Below, piece after piece: positions 36,161 to 45,827 of a stretch of 64,000 bases of DNA. The number at the start of each line of letters is the position of its first letter. The first letter of the stretch is position 1. The stretch comes from Chromobacterium subtsugae (GTDB taxonomy: Bacteria > Pseudomonadota > Gammaproteobacteria > Burkholderiales > Chromobacteriaceae). The stretch covers positions 62,001-126,000 of the forward strand of contig NZ_JYKA01000010.1 in NCBI RefSeq assembly GCF_001676875.1, given 5' to 3'. The position numbers and the translations under genes are program-made. The notes under the pieces are model-generated. The model was not told the DNA's origin, searched no databases, and saw nothing but the letters and a program-made list of their open reading frames with translations.

Positions 36161-37861
36161 TCAAAGGGGAAATTCAGCCACCACCTCGCTGCCGCAGCCA
36201 TGGAAAACCAGCTGGCGGCACAGGGCCCGCACCAAGGGCAGGCCGCGGCCGCTCGGCAGTTCGGACGGCTCCCTTCGCAAGCCCTCCAGCAGCGAGACAT
36301 GATCGAAACCCGCGCCGCTGTCGCACAGGCGGATGAATATCCCGTCCCGCCCCTCATGGCGGCGGCGCTCGATCCGCAAGGCCACCCAGCCTTCGCGCAA
36401 GCCGTTCAAACGCTCGCGCCGCAGCACGAAGTAGCGCTCATAGCCGTCCGGTTTCGCCTTGATTTGCGAATCCAGCCGCAGCACGCCATGGTCCAGCGCA
36501 TTGTTGAACAACTCGGTGACCACCAGCAGCACCTGCTTGAACTGCCCGCCGCGCAGGCCCAATTGGTTCAGCCAGCCTATCAGCATGGGAAGGGCCTGAT
36601 CGCGGCGCAATTCCTCCGCGTTGAATTCCAGCTGGATCTGCCAGTTGGACAGCAGGCCGCCGTCGTCGCGCTCCAGCGGCTCGGCGCCCCGCTCCGCCGC
36701 CATGCTCGCGTCGGCCTCCAGCCGCACCACACCCAAGGAGATGTCGTCGCGGTTCTTGACCCCGCCCAAGTGCGCCAGCACCGCCAGCCGTATCGCGTCC
36801 AGCGGCGCGTCCTCTCCAGCCCGCGCCAGCGCTTGCAACACGCCGCGGCTGCCGAATTGCCGGCCTTGCGCGTCTTCCGCCTCGGTCAAACCGTCGGAGC
36901 ACAGCACCAGCTGCCCGCTCTGCTCCCAGAAATAGGTTTCGCTTTCCCAGCGGAAGTCTTCCACGCCGAAAATGCCCAGCGGCGGAAACTGCGATTTCCA
37001 CTCCTTGAGCAGCGCGCCGTCATCGGCGGCGAACACCACGCAGGGCATGCCGCCGTTCCACACCTCGATGCGGGCTTGCTCCCAGTCGATGGCGACCAGG
37101 GCGGCGGCGACGAAGCGCCCCACCGGCAGCAGCCGGTTCAGCTTGGCGTTGATCTCGCGCGCCATCGCGGTAAGGGGAAAACCGCGCCGGACCATCGCGT
37201 AGAAAATGTCCACCGCCGGCAAGCAGGCCAGCGCCGCCGACAGGCCATGGCCGGTGCTGTCGGCCAGCATGATGCACAGCTGCCCGGTCGGCGACAGCGC
37301 CCGCGCCAGCACGTCGCCGCTGAATTGCTCGGCCGACAATTGCCAGCCGCACACGCCGGGCAGGTCCTGCTCCTCGCTGCCGACGATGCTGTCCAGCACG
37401 TGCTTGGCGAAACGCTGCTCCCGCTCGTTGCTATTGTAATAGTTGAGCAGTTTTTGCGAGTCGGCCGAAATCCGGCTTTGCATCTCGCAGATGCGCTGCA
37501 TCACCCGGATCTTGGCGGCCAGCATGGTGAGGTTGATCGGCTTGACCAGATAGTCGTCGGCGCCCACGTCCAGGCTGCTGATGTGCGCCTCTTCATCGCT
37601 GCGGGCGCTGAGGAAGATGATGGGCAGCCAGCGGTCGCCGCAAAGCCGGCGGATCTCACGGATCGCTTCTTGCCCATCCATCACCGGCATCATGCAGTCC
37701 ATCAATATCATGTCGGGCAATTGCCGCCGGCACTGCTCCACCGCCTGCCGGCCGTTTTCGGCATACCGCACCGCATGCCCCATTTCCTCGATCACCAGCC
37801 CCATCAACCGGCGGGTGGCCTCCACGTCTTCCGCCACCAGCACGGTGAACGTTCTTTCCAT
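36161..37861 (-). CDS. Response regulator fused to PP2C phosphatase and HATPase (RsbU/RsbW-like)
   Basis: The 566-residue protein from the ATG at 37861 (AGGAAG upstream) combines three domains. The receiver domain (residues 1-120) has phospho-accepting Asp in LMDCMMPVMDG and the conserved Lys in LVKPIN. The PP2C/SpoIIE serine phosphatase domain (about residues 180-390) follows, with DSTGHGLSAALACLP. A C-terminal histidine-kinase-like ATPase (about residues 430-566) has FNNALDHGV, DSGAGFD and GRGLPLVRAL. This is the HsbR-like architecture that switches an anti-anti-sigma factor by both phosphatase and kinase activities. The partner STAS protein is not in the window. It is monocistronic. Confidence 0.88.
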   Translation of the reverse strand: MERTFTVLVAEDVEATRRLMGLVIEEMGHAVRYAENGRQAVEQCRRQLPDMILMDCMMPVMDGQEAIREIRRLCGDRWLPIIFLSARSDEEAHISSLDVGADDYLVKPINLTMLAAKIRVMQRICEMQSRISADSQKLLNYYNSNEREQRFAKHVLDSIVGSEEQDLPGVCGWQLSAEQFSGDVLARALSPTGQLCIMLADSTGHGLSAALACLPAVDIFYAMVRRGFPLTAMAREINAKLNRLLPVGRFVAAALVAIDWEQARIEVWNGGMPCVVFAADDGALLKEWKSQFPPLGIFGVEDFRWESETYFWEQSGQLVLCSDGLTEAEDAQGRQFGSRGVLQALARAGEDAPLDAIRLAVLAHLGGVKNRDDISLGVVRLEADASMAAERGAEPLERDDGGLLSNWQIQLEFNAEELRRDQALPMLIGWLNQLGLRGGQFKQVLLVVTELFNNALDHGVLRLDSQIKAKPDGYERYFVLRRERLNGLREGWVALRIERRRHEGRDGIFIRLCDSGAGFDHVSLLEGLRREPSELPSGRGLPLVRALCRQLVFHGCGSEVVAEFPL

Positions 37862-38120
37862 CGTCGCTTCCTGACTATCCGACACCATTCAATCTGCGAT
37901 ATGACGCATAAGCGCATCCATGTCAAACCCGAAGCAGGGCCTCGCCGCTTGCGGCTTCCTTCCCCCAGAGGCCGGACGCCCCCCGCGCCGGTAGGCTGCG
38001 CATGCCGCCGCTATCCGGTATAGTGGATCTCATATCCGCCCCGCGCTCGACAGAGCGCCGCCGGGGCACTGAACAGCTGGAATGGCAACAAAATCCAGCG
38101 CAATCAAGGATTTAACCCCG

Positions 38121-38690
38121 ATGCTGTTGATGATAGACAACTACGACTCCTTCACTTACAACCTGGTGCAGTATTTCGGCGAACTGGGCCAGGACGTGAG
38201 GGTGTTCCGCAACGATGAAATCTCGCTGCAGCAGATAGAAGAACTGCAGCCCAAATACCTGGTGATCTCCCCCGGCCCCTGCACCCCCAACGAGGCCGGC
38301 GTGTCGGTGCCGGCCATCCTGCACTTCGCCGGCAAGCTGCCCATCATGGGCGTGTGCCTGGGCCACCAGGGCATAGGCCAGGCCTTCGGCGGCAAGGTGA
38401 TTCACGCCAAGCAGCTGATGCACGGCAAGGTGTCGCCAGTCAGCCATCTGGACAAGGGCATGTTCCGCGGCCTGCCCAATCCGGTCACCTGCACCCGCTA
38501 CCATTCGCTGGTGATAGAGCGCGAATCGCTGCCCGATTGCCTGGAAGTCACCGCCTGGACCGACGACGGCGAGATCATGGGCGTGCGCCACAAGACGCTG
38601 CCGATCGAGGGCGTGCAGTTCCATCCGGAATCCATCCTCACCGAACACGGCCACCAGATGCTGGACAATTTCCTGAAGGAATTCGCCTGA
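38121..38690 (+). CDS. trpG: Anthranilate/aminodeoxychorismate synthase glutamine amidotransferase
   Basis: The class I glutamine amidotransferase starts at the ATG at 38121 (AAGGA upstream) and has 189 residues. [22 protein letters not shown], the nucleophile-elbow [15 protein letters not shown] and the HPESI motif with catalytic His and Glu are all present. It supplies ammonia to the TrpE or PabB partner for tryptophan or folate synthesis. TrpE is not in the window. Its stop overlaps the start of a lysozyme-inhibitor-like gene, which separates it from trpD. Confidence 0.93.
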   Translation: MLLMIDNYDSFTYNLVQYFGELGQDVRVFRNDEISLQQIEELQPKYLVISPGPCTPNEAGVSVPAILHFAGKLPIMGVCLGHQGIGQAFGGKVIHAKQLMHGKVSPVSHLDKGMFRGLPNPVTCTRYHSLVIERESLPDCLEVTAWTDDGEIMGVRHKTLPIEGVQFHPESILTEHGHQMLDNFLKEFA

Positions 38691-39079
38691 TGCGCATGCG
38701 GCTGACGCTGGCCTTAGCCCTGCTCGCCTCCCCCGCGTGGGCGGGCGCGCTGGACGACTGCGCGCAAAGCGCCGCCGATACGCCGGCCGTCGCGGCCTGC
38801 CTGCAGCAGCGCCACGCCGACGCGCAACGCCTGCTCGCCGCGCAGGAGGACAAAAGCCTGGCGGCGATGCGCAAGCTGGACCGCGCCAGCGACAACCGCT
38901 TCCACGCCGCCCGCGCCCTGCTGCGCGCCCGGCAAGCGTACCAAACCTACCGCCGCCAGCAATGCGACTGGCTGGCCGCCAGCTACGCCAGCGGCAACGG
39001 CGCCGACCGCGCCCGCCTGGCCTGCCAGATCGACCTGGACACGCAAAGGCTGGCCGAGCTTGGCCGCCAAGGCTCATAG
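38690..39079 (+). CDS. Secreted LprI/DUF1311-family protein inserted in the trp operon
   Basis: The 129-residue product has a Sec signal ([18 protein letters not shown]) and a short Cys-containing mature part (DDCAQ, ACLQQRH, RRQQCDW, LACQIDL). The four Cys and the helical look match the lysozyme-inhibitor LprI / DUF1311 type. The ATG overlaps the trpG stop (TGATG) and trpD follows 12 bp later. It is therefore within a trpG-trpD operon. The presence of an exported protein between two cytoplasmic tryptophan enzymes is unusual. The homology is by pattern only. Confidence 0.7.
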   Translation: MRMRLTLALALLASPAWAGALDDCAQSAADTPAVAACLQQRHADAQRLLAAQEDKSLAAMRKLDRASDNRFHAARALLRARQAYQTYRRQQCDWLAASYASGNGADRARLACQIDLDTQRLAELGRQGS

Positions 39080-39091
39080 GAATCCATCATC

Positions 39092-40120
39092 ATGATCAGC
39101 CCGCAAGTGGCCCTGAACCGTCTGATCGACGGCAATGAACTGTTTTACGACGAAATGCTGGACCTGATGCGCCAGATCATGCGCGGCGAATTGAGCCCGG
39201 CCCAGACCGCCGCGATCCTGATCGGCCTGCGGGTCAAGGTGGAATCGGTTTCGGAAATCGCCGCCGCCGCCACCGTGATGCGCGAATTCGCCACCCACGT
39301 GCCGGTGGCCGACCGCGCCAACCTGGTGGACACCTGCGGCACCGGCGGCGACAAGTCGCACACGTTCAACATCTCCACCACCGCGGCCTTCGTCGCCGCC
39401 GCTGCCGGCGCACGCGTCGCCAAACATGGCGGCCGCTCGGTATCGTCCAGTTCCGGCAGCGCCGACGTGCTGGAACAGCTGGGCGTCAATCTGGCCCTCA
39501 GTCCGGAACAGGCCGGCCGCTGCATCGACGAAATCGGCCTGGGCTTCATGTTCGCCCCCAACCACCACAGCGCGATGAAGCATGTCGCGCCGATACGCAA
39601 GGAACTGGGCGCGCGCACCATCTTCAACATCCTGGGGCCGCTGACCAACCCGGCCGATGCCGACAAGCAACTGATGGGGGTCTTCCACCCCGACCTGGTG
39701 GGCATCCAGTCCCGCGTGCTCAAGCAGCTGGGCAGCAAGCACGTGATGATCGTGCATGGTTGCGACGGCCTGGACGAATTGACACTGTCCGGCCCCAGCA
39801 TGGTGGCCGAGCTGAAAAACGGCGAGATACTGGAATACCAGGTCGAGCCCGGCGAATTCGGCCTGATGCGCTGCGAACTGAAAGACCTGCGCGCGGACAC
39901 CGCGGAACAATCGCGGCTGCGGCTGCTGTCGGTGTTGGACGGCGAGCCCGGCCCGGCGCGCGACATCGTGTTGTTCAATGCCGGCGCGGCCATCTATACC
40001 GCCGATATCGCCCCAAGCCTGGCCGACGGTGTTACCATGGCGCGCGAAGCGTTGGACAGCGGCAAGGCGCGCCAGAAGCTGGATCAGCTGGTGGCGCTCA
40101 GCCGGCAATTCGGCAACTGA
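39092..40120 (+). CDS. trpD: Anthranilate phosphoribosyltransferase
   Basis: The 342-residue enzyme transfers the phosphoribosyl group from PRPP to anthranilate in tryptophan synthesis. The PRPP-binding motif [18 protein letters not shown] is near residue 88, followed by [18 protein letters not shown] and [15 protein letters not shown]. The length is normal. It follows the LprI-like gene by 12 bp. No trpC follows, while many beta-proteobacteria have trpGDC in a row; here a phosphomannomutase gene comes next after 68 bp. Confidence 0.95.
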   Translation: MISPQVALNRLIDGNELFYDEMLDLMRQIMRGELSPAQTAAILIGLRVKVESVSEIAAAATVMREFATHVPVADRANLVDTCGTGGDKSHTFNISTTAAFVAAAAGARVAKHGGRSVSSSSGSADVLEQLGVNLALSPEQAGRCIDEIGLGFMFAPNHHSAMKHVAPIRKELGARTIFNILGPLTNPADADKQLMGVFHPDLVGIQSRVLKQLGSKHVMIVHGCDGLDELTLSGPSMVAELKNGEILEYQVEPGEFGLMRCELKDLRADTAEQSRLRLLSVLDGEPGPARDIVLFNAGAAIYTADIAPSLADGVTMAREALDSGKARQKLDQLVALSRQFGN

Positions 40121-40188
40121 AATACGGACAAGGCGGCCTGCGATAGCGGCGCCGCCCTTCAAACACAATCGACCGCAACAAAACCATC

Positions 40189-41565
40189 ATGAACAAACTA
40201 TCCAAAGACATCTTCAAGGCTTATGACATTCGCGGCATCGTCGGCAAGACGCTGACCGCCGCCGTCGCGCGCCAGATTGGCCAGGCCGTGGGTTCGGAAG
40301 CGCTTGCCCGCAAAGTGCGGGCCATCGTGGTGGGTCGTGACGGTCGACTGTCCGGCCCGGAACTGTGCGAAGCGCTGTCCGAAGGCATCCGCGCCGCCGG
40401 CGTGGACGTGATCGACGTCGGCCGCGTCGCCACGCCGATGCTGTACTTCGCCGCCCACCAACTGGGCACGCTGTCCGGCGTGATGGTCACCGGCAGCCAC
40501 AACCCGCCCGACTACAACGGCTTCAAGATGATGCTGGCCGGCGACACCCTGGCCGGGCAGGACATTCAGAAACTGTACCAACGCATCGTCGACGGCGATC
40601 TCGCCGCGGGCGAAGGCGGCTACCGCACCGAAGACATCGCCGAAGCCTATTTCGAGCGCATCACCTCCGACATCAAGCTGGAGCGCCCGCTGAACATCGT
40701 GGTGGACAGCGGCAACGGCGTGGCCGGCGCCTTCGGCCCGCTGCTGTACCGCCGCCTGGGCTGCAAAGTGCGCGAACTATTCTGCGACGTGGACGGCACC
40801 TTCCCCAACCACCACCCCGATCCGGCCAAGCCGGAAAACCTGAAGGACGTGATCGAGGCGCTGCAGAAAACCGACGCCGAAATCGGCCTGGCCTTCGACG
40901 GCGACGGCGACCGCCTGGGCGTGGTCACCAAAGACGGCAACATCATCTGGCCGGACCGCCAGCTGATGCTGTACGCCGCCGACGTGCTGGAACGCAATCC
41001 CAAGGCCAAGGTGATCTTCGACGTGAAGTCCACCCGCCTGCTCAAGCCCTGGATCAAGCAAAACGGCGGCGTGCCGGTGATGGCGCGCACCGGCCACAGC
41101 TTCATCAAGGCCAAGATCAAGGAAACCGGCGCGCTGCTGGCCGGCGAGATGAGCGGCCACGTGTTCTTCAAGGAGCGCTGGTACGGCTTCGACGACGGCA
41201 TCTACACCGGCGCCCGCCTGCTGGAAGTGCTATCGCGCGTGGAAGACCCGAGCGAGCTGCTGAACGCGCTGCCCAACGCGGTATCCACGCCGGAGCTGAA
41301 CCTGAAAATGGCCAAGGAAGGCGAGAACCACGCGCTGATCGCCAAACTGCAGGAATCCGCCAGCTTCGACGGCGCCGAGGAAGTCAACACGCTGGACGGC
41401 CTGCGCGTCGAATACAAGGACGGCTTCGGCCTGGCCCGCGCCTCCAACACCACGCCGGTGATCGTGCTGCGCTTCGAAGCCGATACCGAAGAAGCGCTGG
41501 AAAGAATCAAGGGCGACTTCCGCCGCGTGCTGGGCACCGCCACCAGCGCCAAGCTGCCGTTCTAA
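40189..41565 (+). CDS. algC: Phosphomannomutase/phosphoglucomutase
   Basis: This 458-residue alpha-D-phosphohexomutase interconverts sugar 1- and 6-phosphates. The phosphoserine loop TGSHNPPDYNGF is near residue 105 and the metal site FDGDGDRLGVV near residue 240. The sugar-specificity loop GEMSGHVFF is near residue 322. C-terminal phosphate-binding loop residues are RASNTTPVIVLRFE. It supplies GDP-mannose or UDP-glucose precursors for lipopolysaccharide and exopolysaccharide. The symbol follows the Pseudomonas enzyme with which it shares architecture. It is after trpD in the same orientation. Confidence 0.92.
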   Translation: MNKLSKDIFKAYDIRGIVGKTLTAAVARQIGQAVGSEALARKVRAIVVGRDGRLSGPELCEALSEGIRAAGVDVIDVGRVATPMLYFAAHQLGTLSGVMVTGSHNPPDYNGFKMMLAGDTLAGQDIQKLYQRIVDGDLAAGEGGYRTEDIAEAYFERITSDIKLERPLNIVVDSGNGVAGAFGPLLYRRLGCKVRELFCDVDGTFPNHHPDPAKPENLKDVIEALQKTDAEIGLAFDGDGDRLGVVTKDGNIIWPDRQLMLYAADVLERNPKAKVIFDVKSTRLLKPWIKQNGGVPVMARTGHSFIKAKIKETGALLAGEMSGHVFFKERWYGFDDGIYTGARLLEVLSRVEDPSELLNALPNAVSTPELNLKMAKEGENHALIAKLQESASFDGAEEVNTLDGLRVEYKDGFGLARASNTTPVIVLRFEADTEEALERIKGDFRRVLGTATSAKLPF

Positions 41566-41646
41566 AGCTGGCCGCCGCCAGGCGGCAGCGCCAGACTACC
41601 AGGGGACATGGGCCGACCATGTCCCCCTTGCATTGAAAGGAAACCC

Positions 41647-42549
41647 ATGTACCAACAGGCTGCCAGCCATTTCAGCACCGTGCGCGACCTGCTGCGCTTC
41701 GCCGTCACGCGCTTCAACGAAGCCGAGCTCACCTACGGCCACGGCACCCACAACGCCCACGACGAAGCGGCCTACCTGATCCTGACCGCGCTGCAGCTGC
41801 CGATAGACCAGCTCGACCCCTATCTGGACGCCAAGCTGCTGCCGTCCGAACTGGAAGACGTGCTGGAGCTGATCCGCCGCCGCGCCGAAGAGCATGTGCC
41901 GGTGGCCTACCTCACCAATGAGGCCTGGCAAGGCGAATTCAGCTTCTACGTGGATGAGCGGGTGCTGGTGCCGCGCTCCTTCATCTACGAATTGCTGGGC
42001 GAGCCGCTGGAGCCGTGGATCGAACACCCGGAACTGGTGCATCGCGCGCTGGACCTGTGCACCGGCTCCGGCTGCCTGGCCATCCAGCTGGCCCACCACT
42101 ACCCCGACGCCGAAATCGACGCGGTGGACATTTCTCTGGACGCGCTGGAAGTGGCGTCGATCAATGTCGAGCATTACGGCCTGCAGGACCGGATCAACCT
42201 GGTTCACACCGATATGTTCGAGGGCATAGAAGAAAAATACGACCTGATCATTTCCAACCCGCCCTACGTCGATGCCGAGTCGGTTGACGCGCTGCCGGAA
42301 GAATACCTGCACGAACCGGAAATCGCGCTGGGCTCCGGCGAAGACGGCCTGGACGCCACCCGCGAAATCCTGCGCCGCGCGCCGGAATTCCTCAACGAGC
42401 GCGGCGTGCTGATGGTGGAAATCGGCCACAACCGCGACATGCTGGAAGAATGCTTCCCCACCCTCCCCTTCATGTGGATGGAGACGCAAAGCGGCGATGG
42501 CTTCGTGTTCCTGCTGACGCGCGAAGATATCGTAACCGCCGGCATCTAA
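41647..42549 (+). CDS. prmB: 50S ribosomal protein L3 glutamine methyltransferase
   Basis: The 300-residue class I methyltransferase starts at the ATG at 41647 with AAGGAAA upstream. It has an N-terminal helical domain and a Rossmann domain with ALDLCTGSGCLAIQLAHHYP for SAM binding and the catalytic SNPPYVDAES motif. The N-terminal extension compared with HemK/PrmC and the absence of PrmC-specific regions favour PrmB, which methylates Gln of ribosomal protein L3. A good terminator follows. Confidence 0.9.
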   Translation: MYQQAASHFSTVRDLLRFAVTRFNEAELTYGHGTHNAHDEAAYLILTALQLPIDQLDPYLDAKLLPSELEDVLELIRRRAEEHVPVAYLTNEAWQGEFSFYVDERVLVPRSFIYELLGEPLEPWIEHPELVHRALDLCTGSGCLAIQLAHHYPDAEIDAVDISLDALEVASINVEHYGLQDRINLVHTDMFEGIEEKYDLIISNPPYVDAESVDALPEEYLHEPEIALGSGEDGLDATREILRRAPEFLNERGVLMVEIGHNRDMLEECFPTLPFMWMETQSGDGFVFLLTREDIVTAGI

Positions 42550-42558
42550 TTAGACCGC

Positions 42559-42592
42559 AAAGCCGCCAACGCGAAAAAGTTGGCGGCTTTTT
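42559..42592 (+). terminator. Terminator after prmB
   Basis: AAAGCCGCCAAC-N8-GTTGGCGGCTTTTT forms a 12-bp perfect stem followed by a T run. It lies 10 bp past the prmB stop and separates it from the converging LysR gene. Confidence 0.92.
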
Positions 42593-42662
42593 ATCATCCA
42601 TCCCGATCTTTCCGACATCATACTCAAGAGCCGGGTCGCCAAGACATTGCCGCTTGCGGATG

Positions 42663-43583
42663 CTACCAGCCGCTCTTGCCATCCCCCCTGGGCCGATATG
42701 GCTCAAAGTGCTTATCCAGATGGCTGACGAAGGCCCGCACTTTCGCCGACAGGTTGTTCTTCATCGGATAGACCGCGTGAATGTCGGCCGCCGGAAACCG
42801 CCAGTCGCCGAGCACTTCGCGCAATCGTCCCGAACGCAGATAAGGCGCGACGTTCCACTCCGAGCGCAGCAATATCCCCAGCCCCCGCAATGCCCAGCTG
42901 ACCGCTGCCTCGCCATCGTTGGTCGAGACGGTCCCGCGGACCTTCACATTGGCTTGCGTATTGCCTGAGTGAAGGTGCCACGCGCCATAGGTTTCGTCGC
43001 TCTCCCGGATCACAATGCAGCGGTGGCGCTGCAGATCCATCGGGGAGACCGGCGCGCCGAAACGCTCCAGATAGGCCGGCGATGCGCATAACAGGCGGCG
43101 ATTGCTGGCGATTTTCCTGGAAGTGATGCGAGCGTCGGGCAACTCGCCGAAGCGGATGCAGACATCGAATCCCTCTTCGATCAGATTGACCGGGCGGTCG
43201 GACAACGATAACTGAACGTCGACATCGGGATAAAGCTCGACAAAGTCCGCTATCGCCGGGGCGATGAACTGGCGGCCGAAGCCGAAGGTCGCATTGACGC
43301 GCAGCAGCCCCTTTGGGATGGCCTGGGCGCTGGCCAGCCTTTGCTCCAACTCCTCCAGCTCCCCAAGAATCTTTTTCCCCTCCGCCAGATACAGCTCGCC
43401 TTCATGCGTGACGGCCGCTCGCCTCGTCGTGCGGTTCAACAGCCGAATGCCGAGCCGCGCCTCCAAATTGGCCAAGCGACGGCTGACGGCGGCGGTGGAT
43501 ACGCCCAGTTCTTGCGCCGCGCCGGACAGCGTGCCCGCCTTCACCACTTCCAGGAAAAAAGCGACGTCGGATATGGAGTTCAT
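42663..43583 (-). CDS. LysR-family transcriptional regulator
   Basis: The 306-residue protein starts at the ATG at 43583. It has the N-terminal winged helix (FLEVVKAGTLSGAAQELGVSTAAVSRRLANLEARLGIRLLNRTTR, residues 8-54) and a periplasmic-binding-protein-like effector domain. It is divergent from the leuC-like/leuD-like/transporter operon with about 115 bp between starts, so it likely controls that operon and itself. Its ligand is probably the hydroxycarboxylate taken up or metabolised by the operon, by inference. Confidence 0.9.
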   Translation of the reverse strand: MNSISDVAFFLEVVKAGTLSGAAQELGVSTAAVSRRLANLEARLGIRLLNRTTRRAAVTHEGELYLAEGKKILGELEELEQRLASAQAIPKGLLRVNATFGFGRQFIAPAIADFVELYPDVDVQLSLSDRPVNLIEEGFDVCIRFGELPDARITSRKIASNRRLLCASPAYLERFGAPVSPMDLQRHRCIVIRESDETYGAWHLHSGNTQANVKVRGTVSTNDGEAAVSWALRGLGILLRSEWNVAPYLRSGRLREVLGDWRFPAADIHAVYPMKNNLSAKVRAFVSHLDKHFEPYRPRGDGKSGW

Positions 43584-43698
43584 TTTTGCATTTAAGTTAA
43601 AAACAGTTTTATATTTCAATTATTGTACAGAAATTTGCAATCCACTAACTTGCCTCCAAAGGAAGCCGCCTCGCTTTCAGGCTCACCGGGAGACAAGA

Positions 43699-45129
43699 GT
43701 GACCGCATTGCAAACCCCACCCCAAACGCTTTACCAGAAGCTGGTCGAAACCCACACGGTGGCGCGTCTGGATACCCAGAACGTGCTGCTTTACGCCGAC
43801 CTGCACATCATGAACGAGTACACCAGCCCGCAAGCCTTCGCCGGGCTGGCGGAAGCCGGCCGCACAGTCTCGCAACCCGGCCAGAACGTGGCGGTGGTCG
43901 ACCACATCATCCCGACCCACCCCGTGGCGATCCGCATCATCGAGGAGCCGAATTCGGCATTGCAGGCCTCGAACCTGAAGAAGAACTGCGACCGCCACGG
44001 CATCCCGCTGTTCGATGCCAACGACCGCTTTCAAGGCATAGAACATGTCATCGCGCCGGAGCTGGGCATGATTCGTCCCGGCATGGTCGTTCTCTGCGGA
44101 GACAGCCACACCACGACCTATGGCGCGCTGGGGGCCTTGGGCTTCGGAATCGGCACCTCAGAAGTCGAACACGTATTGGCGACCCAGACCCTGGTGTATC
44201 GCCTCGCGCAAACCATGCGCATCCATGTCGCCGGCCGCTTGCCGCTCGGCACCACCGCCAAGGATCTTATCCTGCTGATCATCAACCGGATCGGCGCGCA
44301 CGGCGCGCGCGGCTATGTGGTCGAGTTCTGCGGCGAGGCCATTGAGTCGCTGACGGTGGAAGCGCGGATGACGCTGTGCAATATGGCGGTCGAGGCCGGC
44401 GCGCGCGGCGCGCTCATCGCGCCGGATGCGCTGACGCTGGAATACATCGCCCACCATTGCCCGGACCTGGCCGGCGCGACGCTGGACGCCGCGAAGGTGG
44501 ACTGGCGCGCCCTGCGCAGCGACGACGGCGCCCCATTCGACCTTGAGCTTGAATTCCAGGCCGGCGACGTCGAGCCCTATGTGACCTGGGGCACCAGCCC
44601 CGACCAATCCATTCCGATCAGCGGCCGCATCCCCGTCGCCGCGTCGGCGCCGGAAGGCGCCGACCGGCTCACCATGCAGCGGGCGCTGCGCTACACCGGC
44701 CTGACCGAAGGCGCCCAACTGGAAGGCTTGCCCGTTCAGCGCGTCTTCATCGGCTCTTGCACCAATGCCCGCATCGAGGACTTGCGCGCCGTCGCGGACA
44801 TCGTGCGCGGACGCAGCGTGGCGCCTACGGTGCGCGCCATGATCGTGCCGGGCTCAGGCGAAGTGCGCCGCCAGGCCGAACAGGAAGGGCTGGCGCAGCT
44901 GTTCATCGAAGCCGGCTTCGAATGGCGCCAACCCGGCTGCTCCCTATGCCTGGCCATGAATGACGACGTGCTCAATCCCGGCGAGCGCTGCGCCTCCACC
45001 ACCAACCGCAATTTCGAAGGCCGCCAAGGCCGGGATGCGATCACCCACCTGATGAGTCCGGCCATGGCCGCCGCCGCCGCCGTCGCCGGCTGCATCACCG
45101 ACGTTCGCAAACTGGGAGTCCAAGCATGA
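43699..45129 (+). CDS. leuC: LeuC-like dehydratase large subunit (aconitase family)
   Basis: The 476-residue product starts at a GTG at 43699 with GGGAG 6 bp upstream. The 4Fe-4S ligands are present in FIGSCTNARIEDL and the C-x-x-C of QPGCSLCLAMN. DSHTTTYGALGALGFGIGTSEVEHVLATQTL is typical of 3-isopropylmalate dehydratase-type enzymes. No leuA or leuB is adjacent; the neighbours are the small subunit and a 2-hydroxycarboxylate transporter. A catabolic hydratase or isomerase of maleate, citraconate/citramalate or a related acid is therefore as likely as leucine synthesis. The symbol reflects homology only. Confidence 0.88.
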   Translation: MTALQTPPQTLYQKLVETHTVARLDTQNVLLYADLHIMNEYTSPQAFAGLAEAGRTVSQPGQNVAVVDHIIPTHPVAIRIIEEPNSALQASNLKKNCDRHGIPLFDANDRFQGIEHVIAPELGMIRPGMVVLCGDSHTTTYGALGALGFGIGTSEVEHVLATQTLVYRLAQTMRIHVAGRLPLGTTAKDLILLIINRIGAHGARGYVVEFCGEAIESLTVEARMTLCNMAVEAGARGALIAPDALTLEYIAHHCPDLAGATLDAAKVDWRALRSDDGAPFDLELEFQAGDVEPYVTWGTSPDQSIPISGRIPVAASAPEGADRLTMQRALRYTGLTEGAQLEGLPVQRVFIGSCTNARIEDLRAVADIVRGRSVAPTVRAMIVPGSGEVRRQAEQEGLAQLFIEAGFEWRQPGCSLCLAMNDDVLNPGERCASTTNRNFEGRQGRDAITHLMSPAMAAAAAVAGCITDVRKLGVQA

Positions 45130-45764
45130 CCGTTCACACCCGAATCGAAGACCTGGCCGCGCCGTTGCCGGTCAGCAATCTGGACACCGACCAGATCATG
45201 CCTAAGCAATTCCTGCGCCGCATCGACAAGGCGGGCCTGGCCGAAGGCCTGCTATACGACATGCGCTTCGGCCCGGATGGGAAACCCCGGCCCGCATTCG
45301 TTCTCAACCGGCCGGAATACGCGGCGGCCAGGATTTTGGTCGCCGGCCCCAATTTCGGCTGCGGCTCCAGTCGCGAACACGCGGTCTGGGGCCTGCGGCA
45401 ATACGGCATCCAGGCGGTGATCGCTCCCAGCTTCGGCGAGATTTTCTATTCGAACGCGATGAACAACAGCCTGATGCTGGTGGCGCTGGCCGAAGCCGAT
45501 GTCGAGGCCATTCTGGCCGACGTCTCCGCGCCGGAAAACAGCCTGGTCGCGATCGATGTCGCATCGATGACGGTGCGAAGCAGGAGCCTGACGGCGTCTT
45601 TCTCGCTGTCCGAGCGCCATCGCCGGATGTTCCTCGAAGGCCTGGACATGATAGGCGCGACCTTGGCCATGCAAGACCAGATCCATGCTTTCGCCGCCAA
45701 GCATTGGCAGCAACGGCCCTGGCTGAAAGACATCGCCTCCACGACAAAAAACCGTTTGGCGTAA
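45126..45764 (+). CDS. leuD: LeuD-like dehydratase small subunit
   Basis: The 212-residue swivel subunit overlaps the large-subunit gene by 4 bp (ATGA). Family motifs are SNLDTDQIMPKQFLRRI and GPNFGCGSSREHAVWGL, and the C-terminal region ALVAIDVASM-type segments complete the LeuD fold. It forms the active enzyme with the preceding subunit. As with the large subunit, substrate specificity cannot be read from the sequence, and the operon context favours an imported 2-hydroxycarboxylate or its dehydrated form. Confidence 0.88.
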   Translation: MTVHTRIEDLAAPLPVSNLDTDQIMPKQFLRRIDKAGLAEGLLYDMRFGPDGKPRPAFVLNRPEYAAARILVAGPNFGCGSSREHAVWGLRQYGIQAVIAPSFGEIFYSNAMNNSLMLVALAEADVEAILADVSAPENSLVAIDVASMTVRSRSLTASFSLSERHRRMFLEGLDMIGATLAMQDQIHAFAAKHWQQRPWLKDIASTTKNRLA

Positions 45765-45827
45765 GCGGAGCGCCCTGCCGGGCCACCGGTCCGGCGGCGC
45801 CGTCACGCCCTATCTGAGGAGACAAAA

